From Theropithecus gelada (taxonomy: Eukaryota; Chordata; Mammalia; Primates; Cercopithecidae): a stretch of DNA of 64,000 bases. Below are positions 48,890 through 59,189 of the stretch, piece after piece. Location: NCBI RefSeq assembly GCF_003255815.1, contig NC_037669.1, positions 129,142,596 to 129,206,595 on the forward strand, given 5' to 3'. Below the pieces are notes generated by a model. The model saw nothing but the letters and a program-made list of their open reading frames with translations. It searched no databases and was not told the origin of the DNA. The position numbers and the translations under genes were made by a program. Position 1 is the stretch's first letter; each line of letters starts with the position of its first letter.

Positions 48890-50552
48890 CACAAACAAAT
48901 GGAAGAACATACCATGCTCATGGATAGGAAGAATCAATATTGTGAAAATGGCCATACTGCCCAAGGTAATTTATAGATTCAATGCCATCCCCATTAAGCT
49001 ACCAATGAGTTTCTTCACAGAACTGGAAAAAATGGCTTTAAAGTTCATATGGAACCAAAAAAGACCCCACATTGTCAAGACAATCCTAAGCCAAAAGAAC
49101 AAAGCTGGAGGCATCACGCTACCTGACTTCAAACTATACTACAAGGCTACAGTAACCAAAACAGCATGGTACTGGTACCAAAACAGAGATATAGACCAAT
49201 GGAGCACAACAGAGCCCTCAGAAATAATACCACACATCTACAGCCATCTGATCTTTGACAAACTTGACAAAAACAAGAAATGGGGAAAGGATTCCCTATT
49301 TAATAAATGGTGCTGGGAAAATTGGCTAGCCATAAGTAGAAAGCTGAAACTGGATCCTTTCCTTACTCTTTATATGAAAATTAATTCAAGATGGATTAGA
49401 GACCTAAATGTTGGACCTAATACCATAAAAACCCTGGAAGAAAACCTAGGTAATACCATTCAGGACATAGGCATGGGCAAGGACTTCATGTCTAAAACAC
49501 CAAAAGCGACAGCAACAAAAGCCAAAATTGACCAATGGGATCTAATTAAACTAAAGAGCTTCTGCACAGCAAAAGAAACTACCATCAGAGTGAACAGGCA
49601 ACCTACAGAATGGAAGAACATTTTTCAATGTACACATCTGACAAAGCGTTAATATCCAAAACCTACAAAGAACTCAAACAAATTTACAAGAAAAAAAACA
49701 AACAACCCCTTCAAAAAGTGGGCAAAGGATATGAACAGACACTTCTCAAAAGAAGACATTCATACAGTCAACAGACACATGAAAAAAAATGTTCCTCATC
49801 ATTGGCCATCAGAGAAATGCAAATCAAAACCACAGTGAGATACCATCTCACACCAGTTAGAATGGCAATCATTAAAAAGTCAGGAAACAACAGGTGCTGG
49901 AGAGGATGTGGAGAAATCAGAACACTTTTATATTGTTGGTGGGACTGTAAAGTAGTTCAACCATTGTGGAAAACAGTATGGCGATTCTTCAAAGATCTAG
50001 AACTAGAAATACCATTTGACCCAGCCATCCCATTTCTGGGTATATACACAAAGGATTATAAATCATGCTGCTATAAAGACACATGCACATGTATGTTTGT
50101 TGCAGCACTATTCACAATAGCAAAGACTTAGAATCAACCCAAATGTCCATCAGTGACAGACTGGATTAAGAAAATACGGCACATATACACCATGGAATGG
50201 TATGCAGCCATAAAAAAGGATGAGTTTGTGTCCTTTGTAGGGACATAGATGCAGCTGGAAACCATCATTCTTAGGAAACTATTGCAAGATCAGAAAACCA
50301 AAGACTGCATGTTCTCACTCATAGGAGGGAATTGAAGAATTACATCACTTGGACACAAGAAGGGGAACATCACATACTGGGACCTATTATGGGGTTAGGG
50401 GAGGGGGGAGGGATAGCATTAGGAGATATACCTAATGTAAATGATGAGTTAATGAGTGCAGCACACCAACATGGCACATGTATACATATGTAACAAATCT
50501 GCACGTTATGCACATGTACCCTAGAACTTAAAGTGTTATAATAAAAAAAAAA
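48890..50552 (+). mobile_element. 5'-truncated L1PA, plus strand
   Basis: About 1.66 kb of a fairly young primate L1: ORF2 C-terminal third, 3' UTR with its G-rich tract (50398-50412), the gcacaccaacatggcac block and an A tail at 50543-50552. It is much closer to consensus than neighbouring L1s. The A-rich flanks (aaaatcatac before, aaaacatac after) may be a short imperfect target duplication. There is no 5' UTR, endonuclease or RT core, so it was immobile on arrival. Confidence 0.93.
48942..50131 (+). pseudogene. L1 ORF2 C-terminal relic with frameshift
   Basis: Two overlapping open frames, 48942-49652 (236 codons) and 49610-50131 (173 codons), together cover the ORF2 region after the RT domain through the Cys-rich C terminus (Cys residues encoded near 49920-49950). 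They are in different frames, so a frameshift lies within 49610-49652. They are the longest coding-like stretch in the window, yet they lack both catalytic domains. Confidence 0.9.
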
Positions 50553-50646
50553 CATACAAAATCTAGTCTGCCCTCAGATTTCTTTATAATTGCTTTTAAG
50601 TTTGTACTCTACTTTTAAGAATGCAAAACATAAACTCTTATACAAT

Positions 50647-51317
50647 TGTAAATCAAAGAAAATTACTGAGGTGAGTCTTAATCAATTTAGAGGTTTATTT
50701 GGCCAAGGCTGAGGACACGCCTGGGAAAAAGGAACACAAAAACACAGGAATATCTGTAATCCATGCATTTTCCAAAGAGGGTTTGAGGACTTCAATATTT
50801 AAAGGGGAAAGAGCAGGCAGTAAAGAAAAACAAGGGGGAGAGTAGATAAAAGAAACAAGCAGGTACATTCTTTTGAGGCTTTGATCAGTTTTCATCGAAT
50901 CCACATTTTATTTGTGAAAGGAGGGAGTAGAAGAATAGTCAGTAGCACATTTATCTCTTCTCATCTCCTGCTTAGTGTATCTTCATTTTTACATAAGATA
51001 AACTAAACATAGAGTAGACAAAGCAGTCAGATATTCATTTGCCTTAGCTGAGCAGAAGAATGAGGTCTAGTCCTATCTTTACCTCCTACCTGTGAAGATA
51101 AACTTTTAATTTACATTGTCAGAATGAAATTCAACAGAACTCTGTTTTAGGGTAAAGACCTTGGGGACTACAAGGTATTTCCTTGTGAATAAGTTTTGAG
51201 GTAGGCCCCATAGAGAGGTATGTGGCCTTTTATCTTTGTAGCCATCTATTTAGGAAATAATAATAATAATATGAGGCAGTTTTGTGTAACTCAGTTCCCA
51301 AGCTTTTTGGGCCAACA
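50647..51317 (-). mobile_element. ERV1-type LTR (3' LTR of the antisense provirus)
   Basis: On the minus strand this is a 671-base LTR from tgttggcccaaaaagcttgg (51317) to ttctttgatttaca (50647). A TATA-like TTTAAATA lies near 50797 and an AATAAA near 50696 (reading ccaaataaacc), giving the U3-R-U5 order for minus-strand transcription. Its first 205 bases recur at 54645-54870. The family resembles the MER4/MER66 group, but I cannot assign it. Confidence 0.72.
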
Positions 51318-51522
51318 GTATGCTAACTTCTTCTGGGTATGCTAACTTTATTGTAAACATGGATGATAACAATATTGTAAGCAAATTATTATTATTATTT
51401 CTCTTACAAACAATATATTTTGTCATACATTCCCAGGATCCAAAGCAACCACTCATCTGGTGGATTAGTGAGATTTGGGGATCTGGCAGGTTGGTTATTT
51501 GAGTTTTCATATGGATCATATG

Positions 51523-51735
51523 TTATATTATTTGATTCATCTGGGATATAAACATAATATTTAGTTTTTTGATGGTGCAATTCCTCCCTTGGGCTGCAGC
51601 AAGTATGTATACAGCCAAATAATTTTGCAGCACATCTTTCCTCATAAGTGATACCTCATTGTTTAGCAAAGAGATACTTATGTGGCAATCATTCAGGGTG
51701 TTTGAGGTATGATTTGTTAAGGCCTCTATTGCCAT
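51523..51735 (-). pseudogene. ERV env transmembrane-subunit fragment
   Basis: A 70-codon frame resembling the TM ectodomain of gamma-type ERVs: a heptad-like Leu-rich stretch, then a Leu-Gln-Asn...Ala-Ala-Gln-Gly segment in the position of the so-called immunosuppressive region, followed by a Cys. The downstream Cys pair is not preserved. The frame is isolated from any signal peptide or surface subunit, so no functional protein is expected. Confidence 0.6.
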
Positions 51736-53039
51736 ATAACATTCACAATACTTATCTGTGGTATGAAGATAGAAGCTAAATGATCATACTATTGAAATAC
51801 AGAATGTGTCCAGTGAGATTGTAAATGCAAAGGGTTTGCTGGTGTTAGTAGAGTTTAAATTACTCATCTTTGTGCCCAAGCATAACCTGGGGAACATCAC
51901 CCTGAACATCCTGGGGAATCCACAGCCATAAGTGAGAGCCACAGAGCCAATGTATCCCATTTTCAGCTAGCCAATAAATACATAGTTGCTTTACCATATT
52001 GGTGATATGCCAGTCAGTGTTTGTAATATAATAATGTGGTCACAAAGTTCTCTGGGTAGCCATTTTATATTTGTTGTACTGTCTGGTCATTGGTCCAAAC
52101 CTTGGTATGGTTTCTCTGTTCACAGCATAAAGGAGAATTTTGACTGAGTTGGCCAAATGAAGAAGTGAGCCACAGAAAACCATCCCAAATTGGATTTAAT
52201 CACGTTTTGAAAATAGGCAGTTACCTGGAATGTGGTTATTGCCTTTTCCTTTGGTTAAGGGGACACTAAGGTGAGGGCTAATGAGCTGGTCCTTTCTACT
52301 GAAAACCTTTTTTTCTGAGTCCCTTGATCTTTAGGGCATTATAAGTGTGCTGATTATATATATTGTCTTTTGTTATGATGGCACTAAGAATGCCAGGCTT
52401 TTTTATTATGAAATAAATTATTGGCATTCTGTTTGGTTCTGACCTTGGACGAGAGATACCCACCATGGTAGGCCAAAGCTGCTGGAGGCATGAGTTTGCA
52501 TATCCAGAGGCATTTATTTTATTTTATTTTTATTTTTTTGTAACCTGTCTACGTAATACTGGGCCCATTGTAAAAACAGTTTTGTTTCATGGGTAACAGT
52601 GGGCGGCAGTGGTAAGAAGGCATAGGGACAAAGAATAAAGAGCAGTGAGATTGTGCAATTCATTTTAACTACTAAAAAGGACATTAAAACAGATGAGACA
52701 TGTGTCCTGTCCTGCTTCAGATAGTAGCAATTGCCTGTATCCCCAGGAAAATCCTTACAAAGGCTGTAATACAATAAACACTAGTGTTCATTTGTATACA
52801 GGCCTGGTCCAGTGTCTTGAGTTAAAGCAGTCCACAACAGCTGTAGTCTGCTTCTAGTTCCAGGTCGAAGGCCATAGCTGTTTAGTGAACTGAAGGTGAA
52901 GATCCTCGCTGGGAGTTACAGTCCACTTGGAAGGTTGTGCCTTTTTAAGAGGAGAGATGTAGATTCATGAGTCTATGCCCTTAATTTTGCCACACATGAA
53001 TTAGTCAATAGTACCTTGTATGAGACCTTTCCACCAGCA

Positions 53040-53570
53040 CTAGAGAAAGTCTTTTATTAAAGGTCTTTCCCAACACACAAAATCTCCAGGCTATAGATTA
53101 CGACCAGAAACTGTGTCTTTAGGGAACATACTGTGAATAGAATCTGTTAACAAAACATAGCTTTTTGAAAGATGACGAATGAGTCCTTTACAGTATTGCA
53201 GTAGATCTCTCTTGAGAAAAGTTGATTCCATTATTTTAGTTCCCATGCACATGGACCTTCCTGTTATAATTTTATAAAGAGACAGTTGATGTTTTCCAAA
53301 AGGGATGACTATGACTATAAATAGCACCAGGGGGGTGCTTTGGTGCTTTGGGACAGGGGTGGTGAAATGCCTCTACAAACTTAGCAAATTGTGTTTTAAT
53401 TATTCTATTGGTCCATTCCACCAGTTTTGAGGACTAGGAGTGATAGGCACAATGGAAAAGTTGAAATATGGGCCAAATATTACAAATGTTTTGAATGAGC
53501 TGGGCAGTAAAATGTATCGCCCCATCACTGAGAAGTTCAGACAGAACTAACTCCCAGAGTGGAATAATTT
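53040..53570 (-). pseudogene. ERV integrase core and C-terminal relic
   Basis: Minus-strand translation shows the integrase core end (Gly-Ala-Ile-His-Phe-Thr near 53520, Val-Glu-Trp-Thr-Asn near 53420) and then, in the 53091-53327 frame, a segment typical of the gammaretroviral integrase C terminus (Thr-Gly-Arg-Ser-Met near residue 22). Stops and shifts separate the parts. Confidence 0.65.
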
Positions 53571-53786
53571 TTTTTAATAGGATTTTTTTTTTCCAACTGC
53601 CATCACTGTTGCTTGCTTGCAGAGAAAAACCTTAATCCAATAGAAAAACATGCAGATTATTAGTAAAACACATTTGTAAACTTGAGATGAAGGCAGCTGG
53701 ATTAAACTGAGCTGCCATACCTCAAAAGGTCCAGCTGGAAGGGGAAAATGACCTTGGGCTCCATGAAGGGACTCCTTGGTTACATA

Positions 53787-54476
53787 TCAGGAGTAAACCT
53801 TCAGTGTCACTGTGATGTACTGTATCCAATCATATTGTGTACACCAGAATATTATTTTTTCTGAATTCCAATGAGTCAGATTGTGAATACATCCCATAAG
53901 AAGCATCTTGCATCCCACGGGAAACATTGATTTGTTATCAGGTCCACACCATATTTCAGTTTCATGAGAAAAGTATTCTCCTTTTTGTTTCCAAGTAGAT
54001 TTTTCTTTTGTTGGGGCTATGCTCTTGGTTTCAGTTAACATGTTTTCAAGTGTTTGGGGTTTTATGGATACTCCCCAGATTGGGGTTATTGTCTTGAATG
54101 CTGTTGCTCTTTTAGTTGCATCATCAGTAAATTGGTTACCCCAGCTTTCAGTTGTGTCCAATTTAAAGTGGTCTGGGACTTGTATAATCATCAAAAGTTG
54201 TGATTTTAGAATGGCTTCTAACAGCTCTGATATTTGTTGTTCATTGTTTATGGGTTGCCATGAGGAGATTAAAATTATCTCCTCTTCTATAGCATCAAAG
54301 TCCTGGGCAACTGTGAATGCATAGTAGCTGTCAATGTATAAATCTTCACAGTCTTGTTTTTTGCCAATTGACAAGCTCAGGTCAGGGCTATCAGTCTGGC
54401 CAGGACCAGTGTCAATTACCTCCAATAAAGAAACTGCATCATATCTCAGTCTAAAATGTTTATCTTCCTCTATCAA
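53787..54476 (-). pseudogene. ERV pol relic: RNase H domain and integrase N-terminal part
   Basis: A 229-codon open frame. Residues about 46-60 match the retroviral RNase H motif around the third catalytic Asp (Tyr-Ile-Asp-Ser-Tyr-Tyr-Ala-Phe), followed by the helix region with Asn-Asn-Glu-Gln and, near residue 102, a degraded His-motif region leading to Gly-Asn-Gln-Phe-Thr-Asp-Asp-Ala. Integrase-like linker and zinc-binding remnants (Cys-Ile-His-Asn-Leu-Thr-His) follow near residue 193. It is the largest open viral frame here, but domains before and after are missing or shifted. Confidence 0.72.
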
Positions 54477-54644
54477 ATAAGATCTAGCTGTATACCAACC
54501 AGTGGTATCCCCTGGAGGTCTGTCCTGGGGGTGAGAAGTTTCTCCATCATCAGAATAGAGTCATGAGGGGTTTCACGAGAAGGGTGAAGAGAGTACCTGA
54601 GTTTGATTATTACAGCGAGAAATGTTAATATGTGGAGATGATAC

Positions 54645-54878
54645 AAGTGAAAATGAACATAAACTGCTAATTTACATTGTCATGCTGAAATTTAACAGAA
54701 CTCTTTTTTAGAGTAAAGATCTTAGGCCCACAAAAAAATTTGCTCATCAGCAAATTATGAGGAAGGCCTCATGGGGAGTTATGTGGCCTTGTATCTTTAT
54801 AGTTATCTATTTAGGAAAAAAAATGGGAAGCACTTGTGTATGACTCAGTTCCCAAACTTGAATTTTCCCTTTGGCAGA
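54645..54878 (-). mobile_element. Partial ERV1 LTR (U3 part), remnant of 5' LTR
   Basis: Matches 51105-51310 (aatttacattgtca, tctatttaggaaa, gactcagttcccaa) with many differences. Only the U3-side portion is present; R, U5 and the leader are missing, so a deletion joined U3 to the pol region. Confidence 0.65.
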
Positions 54879-55879
54879 GGGAGTTTAGAGTCTTGAACTT
54901 TTTATTTTCCTCTCATAGATGCATTTTAGGGATTAGTTTAAAAAGAAAATCTACAAGAAACCCCTAACTGGTGGATCCATACTCTTATCAATATAACTAA
55001 TAAAATACATGTCCAGACTACATAGGAGGTGGTGGCTTTGTTTCACCATGAAAGATGATAATATTCATCTTTGTGTGGCGGGTTTTGAGGTAAGTTTAAT
55101 GGATTTATTTTCTTAATATTTTATATGTTTTTAATGTTTTAAACAATAAACATGGGTTAATTTTCTGTTTCTACAACATGCAGAGATCTTAGGGTTTACT
55201 ACCCCAAGCTGTCTATGCTGAAAGTTTAATAACAGTAATAACAGAGCAATAGATTTTGTAGGAACTAAAGTTTGCAAAACATAGGGACTCTTCAAGGAAA
55301 AGAATAAAAATTAGAAATTAAAGTGAATATTTCCAGAATAAGTAAAAAAAAAATCAAACACATCGCAAATTTTTAAAAGCTGCCAAATGTCACACATATA
55401 TCCAAAATTAAAATACAAATTACAATACATGTTTTTTTTCCCGTGTTCCAAGTGCATATCTTTTGCCTATTTAATGATAAAATTTTCTAAAGGAAAATAA
55501 TGTAGTCTTTCTTCTAACAATGCTGACTGTAATCTTGTCTTATTTAGAATGTTGAGTTTCTTTTATCCTCACAGCTCTTTAGTGTGAAGCAACTTTTGGG
55601 GATTATTATCAAAGTTGAGGAAAATTCTACCCATTTTCAGACATGCTGTCAAACTTCAGGGCATTTCAAGTTTTCTTGGGCAATTGGATTTATATACTCC
55701 AATATTTTTATTACCAGGTGCTGTAGGCCACTATCATATATCTAGCTGTGCTCTTAAGTGACATGGTGCCTGGTGAGTCATCAAAGACTTGTTAAGCATG
55801 CTGCTGAAAGTCATTTCTCCTCTGGGATGACTAGTAGTACTTAATTGAAGTAGGGAGAATTCTGAGATAAATTCTGAGA
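54879..55879. other. No feature recognised
   Basis: About 1 kb between the ERV1 remnant and the split MLT1-like LTR. The 69-codon minus frame at 55734-55943 has no support. Confidence 0.4.
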
Positions 55880-56012
55880 GTCTAGGTTCCTGGTGTATAC
55901 GCCCTGTATAATCCTGTCCCCTGAAATATGGACAGAATGGCAAATATGATAGATATTACTCCCATGATTAGTTTTCATTACATTAAAAAGATGAGGGATT
56001 CTATAATGTAAT
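55880..56012 (+). mobile_element. MLT1-like LTR, left part (split by HERV-H)
   Basis: The segment ggacagaatggcaaatatga, ttactcccatgattagtttt follows the 5' half of an MLT1B/C-like LTR, then stops at the HERV-H boundary. The rest resumes at 62783. Bases gtaat at 56008-56012 form the left target copy. Confidence 0.62.
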
Positions 56013-56463
56013 TGTCATGCGCGTCCATGTAGAGACCAATAAACAGGCTTTGTGTGAGCAATGTGGCAGTTTATTTCACCTGGGTGCAGGCGAGCCGAGT
56101 CAGAAAAAGGAGTCAGCGAAGGGAGATAAGTGTGGGGCAGTTTTATAGGATTTGGGTAGGTAAAGGAAAATTACAGTCAAAGGGGGGTTGTTCTCCAGCG
56201 GGCAGCAATGGGAGTCACAAGGTGCTCAGTGGGGGAGATTTTTGAGCCAGGATGAGCCAGGAAAAGGAATTTCACAAGATAATGTCATCGCTTAAGGCAA
56301 GGACCGGCCATTTTCACTTCTTTTGTGGTGGAATGTCATCCATTAAGTCAGGGCAAGGAATTTTCACTTCTTTTGTGATTCTTCAGTTACTTCAGGCCAT
56401 CTGGGCGTAAACGTGCAAGTCACAGGGGATGCAATGGCTTTGCTTGGGCTCAGAGGCCTGACA
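56013..56463 (-). mobile_element. LTR7-type 3' LTR of HERV-H
   Basis: A 451-base LTR on the minus strand, starting tgtcaggcctctgagccc (56463) and ending at the tgtcatgcgcg boundary (56013). The TATA region is intact (tcctataaaa, reverse of 56141-56150) and an AATAAA lies near 56068-56075. It differs from the 5' LTR by less than about one base in ten by eye. Confidence 0.93.
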
Positions 56464-57090
56464 TTCCTGCCTTCTTATATTAATAAGAAAAATAACACAA
56501 AATAGTGTTGAAGTGTTGGGGCTATAAAAATTTTGGGGAGGCGGTATGGAGAGAGAATGGGTGATGTTTCTCAGGGCTGCTTCAAGCGGGATTAGGGGTG
56601 CTGTGGGAACCTAGAGTGGTAGATATTAAACTGAAGGGAGATCTTGTGGTAAGAGGTGATATTGTGTGGTTGTTAGAAGGAACATTTGTCACATAGAATG
56701 ATTGGTGATGGCCTGGATACAGTTTTGTATGAATTGCAAAACTAAACGGAAGACACAAGGTCTGAATAAGAGAAGGAAAGAAAACAGGTATTAAAGGACT
56801 AAGAATTGGGAGGACCTAGGACATCTAATTAGAGAGTGCCTAAGGAGGCTCAGCATAGCCTTGCTAGCAAAGATTATTTATTTACTTTAAGAGGGAATTT
56901 AGAGTGGTGGTTTAGGATAGCACTAGGAGATATCAGCTGTGATGGCTTGGAGAAACATTGTAAACTAGCAATGCAAACATGAGCAGGGCATTTATGAGTA
57001 GTTGAGAACGGTGAATAGGAGTATAACTAGACAGAAGATAGTAGGGATGACTACTTTTTTGGGGGGGTGAGCTCCAAGTTGGTCTGGTGT
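56464..57090 (-). pseudogene. HERV-H env 3' remnant and polypurine tract
   Basis: Minus-strand text matches the usual HERV-H 3' end between pol and 3' LTR. A purine-rich tract (reverse of 56464-56481) abuts the LTR as a polypurine tract would. Most of env is absent, which is the common HERV-H deletion form, and no long frame remains. Confidence 0.8.
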
Positions 57091-57740
57091 CTGGAATGAG
57101 ACTGGGAGTTAATAAAATGGAGTGTCCACCCAGGAGCTCAAATGGACTGGAACCTGTAGCATTCTCAGGACAGGCCTGAATTCTGAGAAGGGAAAGTGGT
57201 AAAAGTATTCTCTGTCATTTTTAAGTTGGTGACTGAGCTTGGTGAGGTGTGTTTTTAAAAGACCATTAGTCTGTTCTACCTTTCCTGAAGACTGAGGATG
57301 GTAAAGGATATAAAGGTTTCACTGAATATCATGAGCCTGAGAAACTGCTTGGGTGATTTGACTAATAAAGGCTGGTCCGATGTCAGACTGTATAGTGGTG
57401 GGAAGGCCAAACTGAGGAATTATGTCTGACAGAAGTGAAGAAATGACTGTGGTGGCCTTCTCAGAGCCTGTGGTAAAGGCCTCTACCCATCCAGTGAAAG
57501 TGTCTACCTAGACTAAGAGATATTTTAGTTTTCTGACATGTGAGTAAAGTCAATTTGCCAGTCCTGGGCAGGGGCAAATCCCCGAGCTTGATGTGTAGGA
57601 AAGGGAGGGGGCCTGAACAATCCCTGAGGGGTAGTAGAATAGCAGATGGAACACTGAGAAGTGATCTCCTTGAGGACAGATTTCCATGATGGAAAGGAAA
57701 TGAGAGGTTCTAAGAGATAGGCTAGTGGCTTGTAACCTAC
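57091..57740 (-). pseudogene. HERV-H integrase relic
   Basis: Minus-strand translation gives the integrase entry Asp-Trp-Gln-Ile-Asp-Phe-Thr-His-Met near 57550-57575 and the His-Pro-Gln-Ser-Ser-Gly-Lys-Val-Glu region near 57270-57300 in different frames with several stops. Integrase inserts viral DNA; this copy cannot encode it. Confidence 0.8.
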
Positions 57741-58810
57741 ATGGAAGAGGTTATGAAATGACGACAGAATAGAATGGGCCTCTGAGGCTGGAAAGAGATA
57801 TTTTCCTTGGTCTGAGAACCATTGGCCTTGTGTGGGAAGAGACTGATAGGTGGAATTTTCAGTGGGGGAGTAGGTGGGAGTGGCCTATGTGAAGGAGGAA
57901 AACTGCCGTGAGGGATAGAAGTTGGAACGCTAGCTGCTTTTTCAGCTAACTTATCAGCATAAGCATTGTCCTGAGTGATGGGTGAGGGAAGAAAATAGAT
58001 TTTGTAAGTTGTGAGAACTGTAGAGAGTTGAGCATAGTTTGTGATTTTTAGGGCATCTAACAGTATTAAAGCAGTGGCAGCCACTGTGCACAGACATGAG
58101 GACTAGACTAAAACAGTAAGGTCAAGTTGTTTGGACAGAAAAGCTACAGGACGCAATCCTGGCTCTTGTGTAAGAATTCTGTCTGCATTAACCATTCCTA
58201 GGAGGAAAGGAGTTGTTGTTTTGTAGAAGGGATTAGGATTTGGGAGATTAGCCAGACACGATCAGCTGGGAGATTGTGTATCTATGAGAATTATGCCAAG
58301 ATAGGTAACAAAAGAGGAATAAATTTTGACTTTACTGAAGTAATGGGGGCTGTCTCTGAAGCCTTGCAGCGGTACAGCCTAGGTAATTTGCTGAGCCTGA
58401 TGGATGTCAGGGTCAGTCTAAGTGAAAGCGAAGAGAGGCTGGGATGAAGCGTGTAAAAGGAACAGTAAAGAAAGTGACTTTGAGATCCAGAACAGAATAA
58501 TAGGTTGTGGAAGGAGGTATGGAGGATAAGAGAGTATATGGCTTTGGTACCATGGGGTGGATAGGCAAGATAATTTGGTTGATAAGGTGCAGATCTTGAA
58601 CTAACCTATAAGCCTTGTCTGGTTTTAGGACAGGTAAAATGGGGGAATTGTAAGGGGAGTTTACAGGCTTTAAAGGGCCATGCTGTAGCAGGTGAGTGAT
58701 AACAGGCTTTAAATCTTTTAAAGCATGCTGTGGGATGGGATATTGGTGTTGAGTGGGGTAAGGGTGATTAGGTTTTAATGAGTTGGTAAGGGGTGCATAA
58801 TCAGTCACCA
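57741..58810 (-). pseudogene. HERV-H reverse transcriptase / RNase H relic
   Basis: The frame 58413-58811 (132 codons) holds the RT fingers and palm start: Tyr-Pro-Ile-Pro near residue 24 and Val-Leu-Asp-Leu-Lys near residue 107, where the usual catalytic Asp of DLK-D-A appears as Val. Downstream the text passes from Asp-Ser-Pro-His-Tyr-Phe near 58340 directly to a Thr-Tyr-Leu-Gly segment near 58300, so the Tyr-X-Asp-Asp box is missing. A second deletion lies near 58190. The RNase H end is in the 57737-58084 frame (Ala-Tyr-Ala-Asp-Lys near residue 42). Confidence 0.85.
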
Positions 58811-58829
58811 AGGAGGGAGTAGAGGTATC

Positions 58830-59189
58830 CTATACTTGTGGGTTAAGTTGGCGGGATACGAGAGGAAGACACAAAGGAAATTTTGGGTTGGGGAGAAGGG
58901 CGGCAATGAGATGTGGCTGTAGTCCAGAAATAGTCAGGGAAGCAGATAATTTGGTTAAAATATCTTGGCCTAGTAAGGGAACTGGGCAGGTGGGGATAAC
59001 TAAAAAGGAGTGTGGAAAAGAATGTTGTCCAAATTGGCACCAGAATTGGGGAGTTTTAAGAGGTTTAGAAGCCTGGCCATCAATACCCACAACAGTTATA
59101 GAGGCAAGGGAAACAGGCCCTTGAAAAGAAGGTAATGTGGAGTGGGTAGCCTCTGTATTGATTAAGAAGGGAACGGATTTACCCTTCAC
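58830..59189 (-). pseudogene. HERV-H protease relic, active site lost
   Basis: A 119-codon open frame with the aspartic-protease flap and the Leu-Leu-Gly-Gln-Asp region near residue 72. The catalytic triplet Asp-Thr-Gly is Asn-Thr-Glu (codons at 59151-59159, residues 11-13), which would abolish activity. It lies between the gag zinc-knuckle region and RT, the usual order. Confidence 0.85.

Larger units (their letters stand above)
51318..54590 (-). mobile_element. ERV1 (gamma-like) internal region, antisense: RNase H, integrase, env relic
   Basis: Minus-strand retroviral internal sequence in the order RNase H, integrase, env, 3' LTR. Gag, protease and most of reverse transcriptase are absent: the RNase H part begins almost directly beside the partial 5' LTR. 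Frames are broken at many places. The stretch 51800-53040 should hold env surface-subunit remains, but similarity there is weak. Confidence 0.72.

Noticed and set aside
53787..54476. 229-codon frame considered as a possible domesticated ERV gene
   Set aside because: It begins inside the RNase H domain, runs past it into linker and partial integrase, and lacks complete domains or flanking conserved frames.
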